This document shows positions 51,796 to 63,400 of a stretch of DNA of 64,000 bases, piece by piece. A model generated the notes under the pieces. That model saw only the letters and a program-made list of their open reading frames with translations. It did not search any database and was not told the DNA's origin. The first letter of the stretch is position 1. Every line of letters starts with the position of its first letter. Origin of the DNA: Ruminococcoides sp052118065 (GTDB taxonomy: Bacteria > Bacillota > Clostridia > Oscillospirales > Acutalibacteraceae); the NCBI GenBank assembly GCA_052118065.1, contig JBQKHY010000006.1:1-64000 (forward strand), read 5' to 3'. Both the position numbers and the translations under genes were made by a program.

Positions 51796-54700
51796 ATGAA
51801 TAGCAAAAAGAAAAGTATAGGTTTATTAGTCACACCAATAGTAGCAGTAGCACTATTTATTGTGATTATATTTACATGTGTGGTTCAAGTATTTGGTAAG
51901 GATAATAATATGTCTTTTGCTCAGTATAAGGCAGATTATTATATAGATTCAGCTTCATATAAGTATTATATGTCTGATAACTTTACATTACCTTATAGAA
52001 CAATTGTAGAACATAATAGAAAAAGTCCGGTATACCAAGGATTAATAAACTCATGGCAAGTTGCAACTTTCAATTTATCCAATGTAGTTGATTTCAGTAA
52101 AAAAAGAGTTGGATACTATGAGGCTTTCTTATTTGATATTCTTTACAAAGGCAATGACCCTACTAACATTTCAGGTGTATTAAATAGTGGTATCAAAGCA
52201 ACCCAGTCATCTATGCTTAAAAAGGTTGCTGATTTTGGCTTACAAGAGTATAAATCATTTGCGAAAGATAAGTTAAGCACAATGACTGATGATGAACTAA
52301 ATAACCTTCTAAACGGTTTAAATGATTGTTATGAGTTTAAGCAAGTATTTGGTACAATCTCAGATATAGGTAAATATGCACAGTATGCAACAGATGTAGA
52401 AGATTTAATTTATAAGTTTTCTAAGATAGTTGTGTTAAGTAAACTATCATATGAATATTCAGAAGTTCTAAATTATGTTTCAGATAATACAACTGATAAT
52501 TCTCTAAAAGTAGCATGTAATGAATTGTCAGCTATTTGCAGTAATGCAGTGGATAATTCTACAATAATGACAATCCTAGCCGGTGACTATACAGCTACCC
52601 AAATAGGAAAATATTTGTTAGATGAAATATGGGATGGTGTTGTAAAAAAACTTAATATCTATGGTATAGCTATAAAAACAGGTCAAGCTGTAGGTAAATG
52701 GGCATCATCTTTATTCTTTTCAACAGATAAAGAAATAGAAACATATTATGAAATGAATACTCTTTATGATTTTGAAGATCAGTTAAAGAAAGCCGTTAAC
52801 CATTATGCTAGCAAAGTAAACTCATCAAATACAGAAGAAAATGCAAAATTATTTAATGCATCATATGAAATGCTAATATCAACTTTTGCATTAGGATGTG
52901 ATATTTCAGTAAAATATTCCTCAGTTACTTATGATTCAGGTGTAGTTAATCTTTTCATAAGCTATGTTTCAGGAAATCATGAAAAGTTTGAAAAATATAA
53001 GGAAACCTTGAATAATCTAAAGAAAAATATTGAATTTGAGTCAAACTTTGCAAATGATCAGCTATATAATCTGTATTTACAGGATTATTGCCAAGATACT
53101 TCAGAGATTATTAATGCACAACCGGTTACAATACCGTCTGATGCAAAGAGTACCGACCAATATGTAAGTGAAATTGAGGAAGATGTTTTTCTAACCTGTG
53201 ATATTCATATTAACAAAAATACAACTTTAACAGAAAATATGGAAACCTACGGTGACCTTTATTTTGAAGGTGGTACTCTGGATTTAATTGGACATAAATG
53301 TACAATTCAAGGAAATTTATATCAGTCCGGTGGTGAAATGGACATTGATGGAGGAACCTTAGAAGTAACAGGAGATTATAGAATTCAAAATAGCAAACAT
53401 ATAGAAGGTACAGATAACTATATATTTAGTTCATCATCTGGATATTTAAATATGAGTAATGATTCAGACTTGGTAAAAGTAAAAGGCAGTTTCTATACTC
53501 AATGTAATAATATTAATGAACTAACAGCAGGAACAATGGAAATAGGAGGAGACTTTAATCAACTTGAAGGATATGAGTATAATTTCAATTGTTCTGGAAC
53601 CCACAAAGTAATCCTAAATGGTACAGGAAAACAAAATGTTCATTTTGACAGTACAGATAGTAGTTTTAATACATTAGAAATTAAGAATACAGATGTTAGG
53701 AATTTAACATTTACTAATAATTTTGATGCAAACAAATTAACTGCTAATGGATACACTATAACAAATAAATTATTTATTAATAGCGAAAACCAAGGTGAAA
53801 TAAAGATAGATACCAATAATATGAATATATCTGCTGATAATTTAAAAGTAACTTACCTAAATGGTAATTACAATAAAATCAATATAAATAGCAAGAATGT
53901 ATTAATGGATGGTAATGTTGATTTAAGTGGTTGCGAACTTAATATTACAGGTAACTTATATCAGTCTAGTGGTAAAATGTACATTGATGGAGGTAAATTA
54001 GAAGTAACAGGAGATTATAGAATTCAAAATAGCAAACATATAGAAGGTACAGATAACTATATATTTAGTTCATCATCTGGATATTTAAATATGAGTAATG
54101 ATTCAGACTTGGTAAAGGTAAAAGGCAGTTTCTATACTCAATGTAATAATATTAATGAACTAACAGCAGGAACAATGGAAATAGGAGGAGACTTTAATCA
54201 ACTTGAAGGATATGAGTATAATTTCAATTGTTCTGGAACCCACAAAGTAATCCTAAATGGTACAGGAAAACAAAATGTTCATTTTGATAGTGCAAGTAGT
54301 AAATTTAATATTCTTAAATTAACTAAGGATAAGGAAAAAGATTATACATTTGACCCTGACAATTGTTGGAATGAACTTTATCTTGATACTGATGTAAAAT
54401 CAGTTTCAATTACTTCTCCTAAAACAATGAAGCAATGCGACTCAACAAAGCTTTTAGTAAAAGTAATTGGTATTAATAAACCTAGCCAAAGTGTTAATTG
54501 GAAAATTAGTGGCAATACTGATGAAAATACTACTATCAATGATAAGGGTGTTTTAACCATTGGCCTTGATGAAAAGGCAGAGAAAATTACCGTCACTGCA
54601 ACTTCAGTAGCCGATAATACAAAATCTGCATCAGTAGAAATAACAATTTATCCGGTAGAATCCGTAGTTGATGGTATCAATGTTACTCCTTCAGTTGTTT

Positions 54701-55389
54701 CAACTGTTTGTGGTGGAAAAATTCAGTTTTCATCCCATATTTACGGTACATATAATCCGTCTCAAGAGGTGATTTGGTCTCTTTCAGGAAACAATTCTAC
54801 AAGTACTAAAATTGATAATAACGGTCTACTAACTATCGGTAATGATGAAACAAGTAAAACTATTACAGTAAAAGCTACTTCTAAGCTGGATAATACAAAA
54901 TTTACAACAGTTAAAGTAGATGTACTACAAATCAAAATAATTTCTACTGTGGATAATGTTACCGTAACAATGGAAACAGGAGAAACAAAACAATTAAAGG
55001 CTATTGTATCAGGTACTAATAATCCTAGCCAAAATGTTACTTGGAGCTTATCCGGTAATAATAGCAAAAAAACCGTAATCACTAGTGATGGTTTATTAAC
55101 AATCGGTAAAGATGAAACATCCAAGAAAATTGTCGTTAAGGCTAAGTCTGTTGAAGATCCGTCAAAGTATGGTGAATTTGCAATTAATATCGAAAACACT
55201 ACACCTAATTATGATGTTAATATGGATGGTGTCGTAGATATTAAGGATGCCTCCCTAATTCAAAAATATTTAACCGATTTAGCATCACTGACTGATGAAC
55301 AGACGCCTTTAGCTGATATTAATCAAGATGGATTGGTCAATATTAAGGATGTTACCTACTTACAAAGATATTTAACAAAAGTTAACTAG
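51796..55389 (+). CDS. Secreted dockerin protein with internal duplication and BIG2-like domains
   Basis: 1197 residues from ATG 51796, after GAGGGG. Residues ~8-36 are a hydrophobic signal or anchor. ~40-430 is helical and unrecognised. ~450-850 is a beta-rich stretch of GNLY/GGTLEVTGDYRI-like strands holding two ~103-residue copies (about 516-618 and 729-831) that are nearly identical. Three Ig-like BIG2-type domains follow (~865-955, 955-1046, 1047-1135), each with the motif W.[LI]SGN and LTIG. The C-terminus is a type I dockerin (~1138-1195) with loops DVNMDGVVDIKD and DINQDGLVNIKD. The dockerin predicts attachment to a cohesin partner. No enzyme domain seen. Confidence 0.82.
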   Translation: MNSKKKSIGLLVTPIVAVALFIVIIFTCVVQVFGKDNNMSFAQYKADYYIDSASYKYYMSDNFTLPYRTIVEHNRKSPVYQGLINSWQVATFNLSNVVDFSKKRVGYYEAFLFDILYKGNDPTNISGVLNSGIKATQSSMLKKVADFGLQEYKSFAKDKLSTMTDDELNNLLNGLNDCYEFKQVFGTISDIGKYAQYATDVEDLIYKFSKIVVLSKLSYEYSEVLNYVSDNTTDNSLKVACNELSAICSNAVDNSTIMTILAGDYTATQIGKYLLDEIWDGVVKKLNIYGIAIKTGQAVGKWASSLFFSTDKEIETYYEMNTLYDFEDQLKKAVNHYASKVNSSNTEENAKLFNASYEMLISTFALGCDISVKYSSVTYDSGVVNLFISYVSGNHEKFEKYKETLNNLKKNIEFESNFANDQLYNLYLQDYCQDTSEIINAQPVTIPSDAKSTDQYVSEIEEDVFLTCDIHINKNTTLTENMETYGDLYFEGGTLDLIGHKCTIQGNLYQSGGEMDIDGGTLEVTGDYRIQNSKHIEGTDNYIFSSSSGYLNMSNDSDLVKVKGSFYTQCNNINELTAGTMEIGGDFNQLEGYEYNFNCSGTHKVILNGTGKQNVHFDSTDSSFNTLEIKNTDVRNLTFTNNFDANKLTANGYTITNKLFINSENQGEIKIDTNNMNISADNLKVTYLNGNYNKININSKNVLMDGNVDLSGCELNITGNLYQSSGKMYIDGGKLEVTGDYRIQNSKHIEGTDNYIFSSSSGYLNMSNDSDLVKVKGSFYTQCNNINELTAGTMEIGGDFNQLEGYEYNFNCSGTHKVILNGTGKQNVHFDSASSKFNILKLTKDKEKDYTFDPDNCWNELYLDTDVKSVSITSPKTMKQCDSTKLLVKVIGINKPSQSVNWKISGNTDENTTINDKGVLTIGLDEKAEKITVTATSVADNTKSASVEITIYPVESVVDGINVTPSVVSTVCGGKIQFSSHIYGTYNPSQEVIWSLSGNNSTSTKIDNNGLLTIGNDETSKTITVKATSKLDNTKFTTVKVDVLQIKIISTVDNVTVTMETGETKQLKAIVSGTNNPSQNVTWSLSGNNSKKTVITSDGLLTIGKDETSKKIVVKAKSVEDPSKYGEFAINIENTTPNYDVNMDGVVDIKDASLIQKYLTDLASLTDEQTPLADINQDGLVNIKDVTYLQRYLTKVN
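53342..53649 (+). repeat. Internal duplication, copy A
   Basis: About 308 bases matching copy B at 53981-54288, an offset of 639 bases (213 codons). From 53361 to the end I find one clear base difference (AAAGTAAAAGG against AAGGTAAAAGG near 53477). The flanks are less alike. Confidence 0.9.
53981..54288 (+). repeat. Internal duplication, copy B
   Basis: Second copy of the unit at 53342-53649, same strand, in frame, within the same gene. Confidence 0.9.
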
Positions 55390-55413
55390 TTTAAGATTAG
55401 TAAGGGAGAAAAT

Positions 55414-58400
55414 ATGAAAATCTTAAAAAAAGTACAAGCAATTATAATTTCTTTATTAATGATAATAGGTGTTAACTCCTTAACTCCAATTTATGCATTG
55501 GATTATATTTATGGTGATGATATTGTAACAATTACTTATATTTCAGGATTAGTTACAGAAGTGGATCCATTAGCTCTATTGGGTGAAGTTAAAATTGATG
55601 ATAAATCCTATAGTGTTACGGATGATTTTGAATTTAATGGTCTAACTAAACATTGGATTGAAAAACCAAATACACCTGTTGTATGCAAGTTGATTGAAGG
55701 AAAAATTGCTGATTTTTATTCACAAGACGATATTGCACATATTGATATTGAAACGGAAACTGATCCTAAGTCGTTGTATTTTTATAATGGAAAAATTAAT
55801 ACGAAAAGTTTCAAATTAAATGTAAATATTTCGTATGTACTTAGTGCCAAATATGATTTTATACCTGAGTCAATATTAAAGAAATTACATATTAAATGTG
55901 ATAACTTGCTTATAAAATCTAAATCTGATGGTTTGAATTTTGGTTCAAATGGATTTGGGTGGTTTAAAAATTATAAAACAGAAATGACCGAAAATCTAAA
56001 TTCTCGAATTTTTTATATTGGAAATCATGGCTATTACACATATGATGTTTATGTGAACGATAACTATAAATTAAAAAGTGTAAATTCAATATTAAACATT
56101 GAGTCAGTAGTAAATTACAGTAATCAAAGTGCATCTTCTGTATCTCAGATATCAGTAGGTAATTTGGATATTGAAAAAGAAAAAGTTAATAATAAAAAAA
56201 GTAATACAATATTTGATAAAAAAACTAAAAATGCTAATAATATATTAGACCAAAATGTAGAAAGTGCAATTGCATTTACCGGAACTATTGATGGATATTT
56301 ATCATTAAATGACCAAAAATACATTAGAAAAGTCTTATATGTATGGGTCTCAGATATTTTTGCAACATCAAGTTCTAGTTATTGTAAGAATAATAATAGT
56401 ATTAAAGACAAAGTTTATAAAAAATTAGGTATAGAAAAGAATATTCTTACAGATATAAATTCTATAAAAGCAACTTTTTCGTTTGTATTGAATACTAATA
56501 TTGGAAAGAGAACTATTAGGTTTAATTTGACATTAAATAATTTTTCTTTTGGTGGAAAACCATCCTATGCTGGTTTTGGTATACTGAATTATACAATGTA
56601 CAAGAATAGTGAAAATAATCCTGATTGCCAAGGCACCGGAACAGTTGCATTAACTAATATGAAAACTTTCACAGATAATCTCATTGAAATTGCAAATACT
56701 CAAATTAAGTCTATTTTTAAAAATACTATTGGCAATGATTTAGATAAAATTGTTGATTATCTAACGGAAGGTACATTAGTTCAAGTCCTTAAAGAAACTG
56801 GTGTAACAAGAGGTACATTTTCTGATAATGTGTACAAATTATTGGCTCATCCAACAGAGAACTATTTGGATATAGAGGTTAATTGTCCTGTAGATGTATA
56901 TGTATATGATTCTCAAAATAAATTAATAGGCAAAATTATTAATGATACTGTAGAAAAAAATAATGATATTTATACATATGTATCTGGTTCTGAAAAACAT
57001 ATCTATTTATTTAACGATAATTATCATTTAGTCATTACAGGAAATGATAATGGGAAAATGGACTATATTATTAACGAAATGTCTAGTGACGATAAATTGG
57101 TCCGAAAAATTAGTTATAATAATTTACCGGTAGTATTAGGAGAAAGTTATTATTCTGCTTTACCTCACCCGTCATTGCAAAATTCTGAATTATATAATCC
57201 AATGAATAAAAATGAAACATCTATTAGTCCTAGTGGCATTGAAGAAAGTGATTTATACAACTATGACGAGCCAACGCTATATTATACTAAACAATGTGGT
57301 GAAAATGTATTTTTCGATTATTATTCTAATGGTTTTTGTTTTGTATATGGTTCAGGCGAAATGTATGATTATCAACTAAAATCAGGTGAGAAAGGTCCTA
57401 ATGCAAAGACAAATTCCCCATTTTATGGAAATCAAATATTTATTGATAATGGTGTTACTTCAATAGGTGATTATGCTTTTAAAAATAGTAATTATGAATA
57501 TATATATTTAGGTGATTCAGTTGAAAAAGTTGGTGATATGTCAGTTTATAATTCACAACAATTGAAAAAAATACATATAGGAAGTAATGTTAAAAGTTTT
57601 GGTGACTATAGTTTATCATATTGTCCATCCTTGGAATTCGCTGATATATCACCTGATAATAATCATTTTAAAATTCAAGATGGTAATATCTTTTCTAAAG
57701 ACGGTAAGAAAATTATAAAGTTTATCAATAAAAGTCTGGATACATATACTGTACCATCAACAGTTGAAGAGGTAAGTAAAGACGCATTTGGAGATAATCT
57801 CAATTTAAAGAAAGTTGTATTTCAGGATGGTTTAATTTCTATTGATAAATGTGCTTTTGATGGTTGTACTAATTTGAATGAGATTGTTTTACCTGATAGT
57901 TTGGAAAACATTCATACTGATTTTAAAAATACTGGATTATATAATGATAAAGATAATTGGACTAATAATGCTTTATATATCAATAATCATTTAATAGCAA
58001 TCGGTAATAAAAATATAAGCAATTTTATTGTTAGAAAAGGTGTAAAAACTATTGCTGATAATGCATTTAATGATTGTATGAACCTAACTAATATATCATT
58101 GCCTAATAGTCTTGTATCCATAGGAAATATGGCATTTAGTTATTGTAAAAAATTACAAGATATAAAATATCCAAATAACCTAAAAAAAATTGGTAATTCT
58201 GCATTTTGGAATTGTATAAATTTTAAAAGTCTTAAATTTCCTAACTCCTTAAAATCAATTGGTAATAATTCGTTTGGCTATTGTGAAGAAATTATTAGTA
58301 TTTATTTACCGAATATCACAGTTATTGGCGATGGTGCATTTTCTAATTGCTATAGTTTAAATGACATTTCTTTTAGTAATAGTGTTAAGTATATTGGTGA

Positions 58401-59583
58401 AAATGCTTTTGAAGATGATAATCAAATATTAAATGTGTATTTTCAGGGTTCTGTTACTGATTGGTGTAATATAGATTTTAAAAACGAACTATCAAGACCA
58501 AATCATAAATGGTGCGATGTAACTGTCACTGGAGATACAAATATACCTACTACTTTGACAAAAATTGAAAATCATCAGTTTTGTGGATTCACTTGTTTTG
58601 ATGTAGTAGATATCCCAGAAGGAGTACAGTCGATTGGTAATTATGCATTTGATTATTGTCAGAATATTGTTGAATTAAAAATCCCTAAAAGTGTTACGTC
58701 AATTGGAGATACTGTTGTTAATGATTATTTTTCTAAATTAGTTCAAGTGTCGTACGGTGGAAATGAAAATGATTGGAAAAGTGTTACAAAAGGTAGTGAA
58801 AATGAAAGAATTATGGATTCTAAATTTCACTACAATTGTACAGGTTGTTCATTAAAGCTTATAGAGAATTTACCTCCATCATGTTCTTCTGATGGATATA
58901 AAGAATATAAATGTTCTGTTTGCAATGAAACACAATCTTTCTATTTTAATTCATTAGATCATGAATTTGCCAAGATAAAGACTGTACCTGTTACTTGTAC
59001 AAATGAAGGATATGATCTTTATATTTGCTCATCGTGTGGTAAGATTCATAAAGAAAATTATAGAAAGGCTTTTGGTCATAAATTTATAAATAACAAGTGC
59101 TCTAATTGTGGCTATATCAAAAAAACAATTATTTCTTTAAAAAAATCAACTACAAATCTTTATGTTAAGGGTAATGAAAAGATTATTGTTACAATTAAAA
59201 ATGGAATAGGAAAAACCACATACAAATCAAGTAATTCTAATATTGCTAGAGTGGACAAAAATGGTAGGGTTTATGCTTTAAAAGCCGGTACAGTAAGAAT
59301 AACTGTAACAAATAATAAAGTAAGCAGATATTTTACAGTTAAAGTTTCTAACCCGAGATTAAATAAGACTACTGTTTCATTAAAAAGAGGAAAGTCTTAT
59401 ACATTGAAAATTACTGGTCAGGTTGGTGTAGCTTCATATAAGTCTGCCAATACAAAGATTGCAGTTGTTAATTCCAAAGGAGTGATAAAGATAAATAAAA
59501 AAGCTAAAGTAGGTTTAAAAACATATATTTTTGTTAAAACCAATGGCATTTCATTAAAGTGCATTGTAAAAGTAGTTAAATAA
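55414..59583 (+). CDS. Secreted BspA-like LRR protein with BIG2-like C-terminus
   Basis: 1389 residues. Signal peptide (~1-28), then ~550 residues I do not recognise. From ~670 to ~1105 come BspA/LRR_5 repeats of the form IGDYAFKNS, IGNMAFSYCKKL, IGNSAFWNC, preceded by a cap-like strand with VYGSGEMYDY. ~1142-1235 has three paired-Cys units (CSVCNE, CSSCGK, CSNCGY) with intervening His. Two BIG2/Ig-like domains end the protein (~1240-1389). No dockerin or sortase motif at the C-terminus (ends KCIVKVVK-like). It starts 24 bases after the dockerin gene, likely the same operon. Adhesion or host/substrate binding is a family-based guess. Confidence 0.8.
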   Translation: MKILKKVQAIIISLLMIIGVNSLTPIYALDYIYGDDIVTITYISGLVTEVDPLALLGEVKIDDKSYSVTDDFEFNGLTKHWIEKPNTPVVCKLIEGKIADFYSQDDIAHIDIETETDPKSLYFYNGKINTKSFKLNVNISYVLSAKYDFIPESILKKLHIKCDNLLIKSKSDGLNFGSNGFGWFKNYKTEMTENLNSRIFYIGNHGYYTYDVYVNDNYKLKSVNSILNIESVVNYSNQSASSVSQISVGNLDIEKEKVNNKKSNTIFDKKTKNANNILDQNVESAIAFTGTIDGYLSLNDQKYIRKVLYVWVSDIFATSSSSYCKNNNSIKDKVYKKLGIEKNILTDINSIKATFSFVLNTNIGKRTIRFNLTLNNFSFGGKPSYAGFGILNYTMYKNSENNPDCQGTGTVALTNMKTFTDNLIEIANTQIKSIFKNTIGNDLDKIVDYLTEGTLVQVLKETGVTRGTFSDNVYKLLAHPTENYLDIEVNCPVDVYVYDSQNKLIGKIINDTVEKNNDIYTYVSGSEKHIYLFNDNYHLVITGNDNGKMDYIINEMSSDDKLVRKISYNNLPVVLGESYYSALPHPSLQNSELYNPMNKNETSISPSGIEESDLYNYDEPTLYYTKQCGENVFFDYYSNGFCFVYGSGEMYDYQLKSGEKGPNAKTNSPFYGNQIFIDNGVTSIGDYAFKNSNYEYIYLGDSVEKVGDMSVYNSQQLKKIHIGSNVKSFGDYSLSYCPSLEFADISPDNNHFKIQDGNIFSKDGKKIIKFINKSLDTYTVPSTVEEVSKDAFGDNLNLKKVVFQDGLISIDKCAFDGCTNLNEIVLPDSLENIHTDFKNTGLYNDKDNWTNNALYINNHLIAIGNKNISNFIVRKGVKTIADNAFNDCMNLTNISLPNSLVSIGNMAFSYCKKLQDIKYPNNLKKIGNSAFWNCINFKSLKFPNSLKSIGNNSFGYCEEIISIYLPNITVIGDGAFSNCYSLNDISFSNSVKYIGENAFEDDNQILNVYFQGSVTDWCNIDFKNELSRPNHKWCDVTVTGDTNIPTTLTKIENHQFCGFTCFDVVDIPEGVQSIGNYAFDYCQNIVELKIPKSVTSIGDTVVNDYFSKLVQVSYGGNENDWKSVTKGSENERIMDSKFHYNCTGCSLKLIENLPPSCSSDGYKEYKCSVCNETQSFYFNSLDHEFAKIKTVPVTCTNEGYDLYICSSCGKIHKENYRKAFGHKFINNKCSNCGYIKKTIISLKKSTTNLYVKGNEKIIVTIKNGIGKTTYKSSNSNIARVDKNGRVYALKAGTVRITVTNNKVSRYFTVKVSNPRLNKTTVSLKRGKSYTLKITGQVGVASYKSANTKIAVVNSKGVIKINKKAKVGLKTYIFVKTNGISLKCIVKVVK

Positions 59584-59595
59584 AGGAGATAAAAT

Positions 59596-60459
59596 ATGAA
59601 AAAATTAATATCGGTCTTTTTAGTAGCATTTCTTACAGTTAATATGTTGCTAATGATTCCATCAGCAAGTGCAAAGACACAATCAAAAGGTTGTAATCCA
59701 TTAAAAGTTGGAAAGTCATATTCATTTAATTTGGATAAGAAAGGTAAGAATGAAAAAGTCATTCTTAGTAGGAAAGAAATTAAAAGCGAAAAGTATTCTT
59801 ATGCATTAAAAATCAATGGTAAAGTTGTGTATAATGCTATATTTGATAATAATAAGCTTAAATCAGATGATTTGAGAGTATTAGTAATTGATACGGACAA
59901 AAGTGATAAACAAATGGAAGTCCTAATTTTAAGAGGCTTTTTTGATAAAATGTCTTGGATAAGCGATATTAGAAAAATTTATTATTTTAAGTATGCAAAC
60001 AATAAATTTACTTTGATTCAAAATTTAACTTCTCAAGTTAAAAATAAAATGGCTAATACGGCAGTTCATGCATTAAATGATAATTACTATTTTACTATTG
60101 ATGGAAATGGAAAAATCACTTTAAGATTTTGCTTGCATATTGACCATACTTCTGAATATTATCATTTTCTTGGTAACTTTATTCTGAAAAACGGAAAGTA
60201 TTCTATTACCAAAAATGAAGAATTTATACTGAAAGATTCAAATTTCATATATAACTCGACTGGTAAAAATATTACTTATATTCAGGCTGGCAGTAAAAAA
60301 GTTTCTTATACATTAAAAAAGAATAGTAAATTTTATATGAGAAGGATAGTTATTAAAAATAAAGAAATTTATTTGCAACTAGAGAACAAAACTCATAAAT
60401 TTGGTTACATTAAACAAAAGAATTTAAAATATCAATTTAGAGGTACATTACATGCTTAA
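59596..60459 (+). CDS. Small secreted protein of unknown function
   Basis: 287 residues. Clear signal peptide (MKKLISVFLVAFLTVNMLL to ~SASA-26). The mature part is Lys/Asn/Tyr-rich, predicted beta, with strands like YSYALKINGKVVYNAIFDNN and a basic, SH3-like end (KFGYIKQKNLKYQF). No domain recognised. It lies 12 bases after the LRR gene with an AAAGGAG site, so it is probably co-expressed. Confidence 0.7.
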   Translation: MKKLISVFLVAFLTVNMLLMIPSASAKTQSKGCNPLKVGKSYSFNLDKKGKNEKVILSRKEIKSEKYSYALKINGKVVYNAIFDNNKLKSDDLRVLVIDTDKSDKQMEVLILRGFFDKMSWISDIRKIYYFKYANNKFTLIQNLTSQVKNKMANTAVHALNDNYYFTIDGNGKITLRFCLHIDHTSEYYHFLGNFILKNGKYSITKNEEFILKDSNFIYNSTGKNITYIQAGSKKVSYTLKKNSKFYMRRIVIKNKEIYLQLENKTHKFGYIKQKNLKYQFRGTLHA

Positions 60460-60495
60460 TATTCTGATATTAATTGAATTATGAAAGGATAGTTT

Positions 60496-63400
60496 ATGAA
60501 ACGATTAGTTAGTGCTTTTTTATCAATTATAATGATATTTGGTTTATTTAGTTCTTTATCCGTATCAGCTAAAGAAACAAACATGGATTTAACAGGAGAA
60601 TCCTCTTCTGGAAAAACAGGATATTGCAATTGGAATTTTGATTCCGATACTGGTACTCTTAGAATTTATGGAAATGGGACTATGGGTAACCATGATAATT
60701 TTAGTGCACCATGGAGTACATATAATAATGATATTATAAATTTGATAGTAGAAGATGGCGTTGAAAATATAAGCGATGAATGTTTTTATGATTGTGAGAA
60801 TTTATCTAATATTTCTATTGCAGATAGCGTTACACAAATAGGATACAATGCTTTTTACGGAACAAAATATTATAATAATAAAGAAAATTGGGAAAATGGT
60901 CTATTATATATTGGTAAATACGTAGTAGCCAGTGATGGTTCATCATCTCAATACATAATAAGAAATGGTACTACCGTTACCTCTGATAGATTATTCTATG
61001 ATAATAGTATATTAACTAAAGTTGTCATTCCAAGTAGTGTAGTTTGTATTGGATATAGAATTTTTGGATTCTGTAGTAATTTTAATACATTAGTATTAGA
61101 GAATAACCCAAATTTTAAGATGATAGATGGTTGTTTGTATGATAAAAAGCAAACTGAAATTATCTGGTATAACCCAAAAGAAACATATGAGAATCTAGCA
61201 ATTCCTACTAGTGTAACTAGTATTAGGGCAAGCGCCTTTGAGTATAATAATAATTTAAAAAATGTTTATTATACAGGTACTAGAAGACAACTTTATGATA
61301 AAACAGAATACTATAATCAAGGTTTATTTAACACAAATATAGTGTGCTCTGTTCAAACTGATTCTGATATAATTGATGATCATATTCAATGGAAATTTGA
61401 TGAAAGAACAGGGGTTTTGGACATTTATGGCTACGGATATATGCCTATTGATTTGTATGATGCCTATGATTATTCATGGATACACTATAAATCTTTAATA
61501 ACTTCTGTAAGAATAGAAAATGGTATTGAAAGTATTTCAACTGACGCATTTAGCTATTGCGAAAATCTTTACAATATTGATATACCGGAAAGTGTTTATG
61601 ATATAGGTAAAGATGCTTTCCGTGGTTCAGGATTGTACTATGAGGAAAGTAATTGGGTAGATGGAGTTTTTTATATTGATAATTGTTTATTAGAAGCTAA
61701 TGATGAAATCGATGAGTGTACAATAAAAGAAGGAACAAGAGCTATTGCTAGATATGCTTTTTACTATTGCGAGAATTTAGAAAAAGTGACAATCCCAAGT
61801 AGTGTATCATATATTTGTTGCGATGCATTTTACGAGTGTAATGAATTGTCAGATATATATTTTGATGGTAGCGAAAGTTATTGGAATTCTATTAATAATT
61901 GTAATATTGATGCTAATATTCATTTTGGATCTAGTATTGATGATACTACCGGTGATTGCAAATGGAGTTATGATGAAAAAACCGGTGTCCTTAGGATTAC
62001 GGGTGATGGCTATATGGGTTTTACTATTCCTTGGTTAGATTACGCATCTGATATTCGTGAAGTTTATTTAGATGGTGAAATTAAAAATATTAGTAGTTCA
62101 GCATTCAAAGATTGTTCTAAATTATCGAGCATAACAATTCCTAACAGTATTAAATCAATTGGTAACTATGCTTTTAGTGATTGTACAAATTTAAAAACTA
62201 TAACAATCCCTAACAGCATTATATCAATTGGTAGCAATGCTTTTAGTGATTGTACAAATTTAAAAGCTATAACAATTCCAGATAGTGTTGAGTCAATTGG
62301 TATAGATGCTTTTATTAATTGTACTAGTTTGTCAAATATTGACGTTGATCAAGATAATAAATTCTATTCTTCTATTGATGGAAATTTATATAATAAATAT
62401 AAAACTGAAATTATAAGATATGCTATAGGGAAAAATGTTAATTCATTTATTATTCCTAATACAGTAACATATATATATGAAGATACTTTTAGAGGAGGCA
62501 AAAACCTTGAAAATATATCTATTCCAAATAGTGTTAAATCTTTTGGAGATGGTGCATTTATGGAATGTGAAAACTTAACAACGGTAACTATTCCTGATGG
62601 TATCAAATCAATAAGCGATTGGTCTTTTTGTGGGTGTTCAAATCTTCAAAGTGTAAAAATCCCAAATACGGTAGTGTATATAGGTGATAGTGCTTTTACT
62701 GATTGTACTAATTTAGTTGACGTAACTCTTCCAAATAAAGTAAAATCTATTGAAGGGGGAGCCTTTTCCGGTTGTGAAAATATAAAAGATATTGTTATTC
62801 CATCTAGCATATCATATATAAAAATGTTTGTTTTTAGTGGATGCAAAAATCTTGCTAATGTCACAATAGAAAATGGTGTAACAGAAATTTCAGATAGTGC
62901 ATTTTTAGATTGCACAAGCTTATCAAATGTCATTATTCCTGATAGTATTTCACGTATATGGGATTATGCGTTTAAGAATTGTGCAAGTTTATCATCAATA
63001 ACTATTCCAGAAAGTGTATCTGAGATAGGATGGTTTGTATTTGAAAACTGTGTAAATTTAAAGGACTTATATTATCTAGGTTCAGAAGAACAGTGGAATA
63101 ATATCAGTATTATTGGTGGTAGTATTGATTATTTAGATAATTTGAACATTCATTATATGGGAAAAAATCCTGAACCATCTACTACTATTGCAACAGAACC
63201 AACAACGGTTTCAGAAACAGAACCAACTACAACAAGTGAACCAACAACAGTATCAGAAACAGAAGTTACAACTTCAACAACTGAGCCAACAACAGTTACA
63301 GAAACAGAAACTACAACTTCAACAACTGAGCCAACAACAGTTTCAGAAACAGAGGCTACAACTTCAACAACTGAACCAACAACAGTTTCAGAAACAGAGG

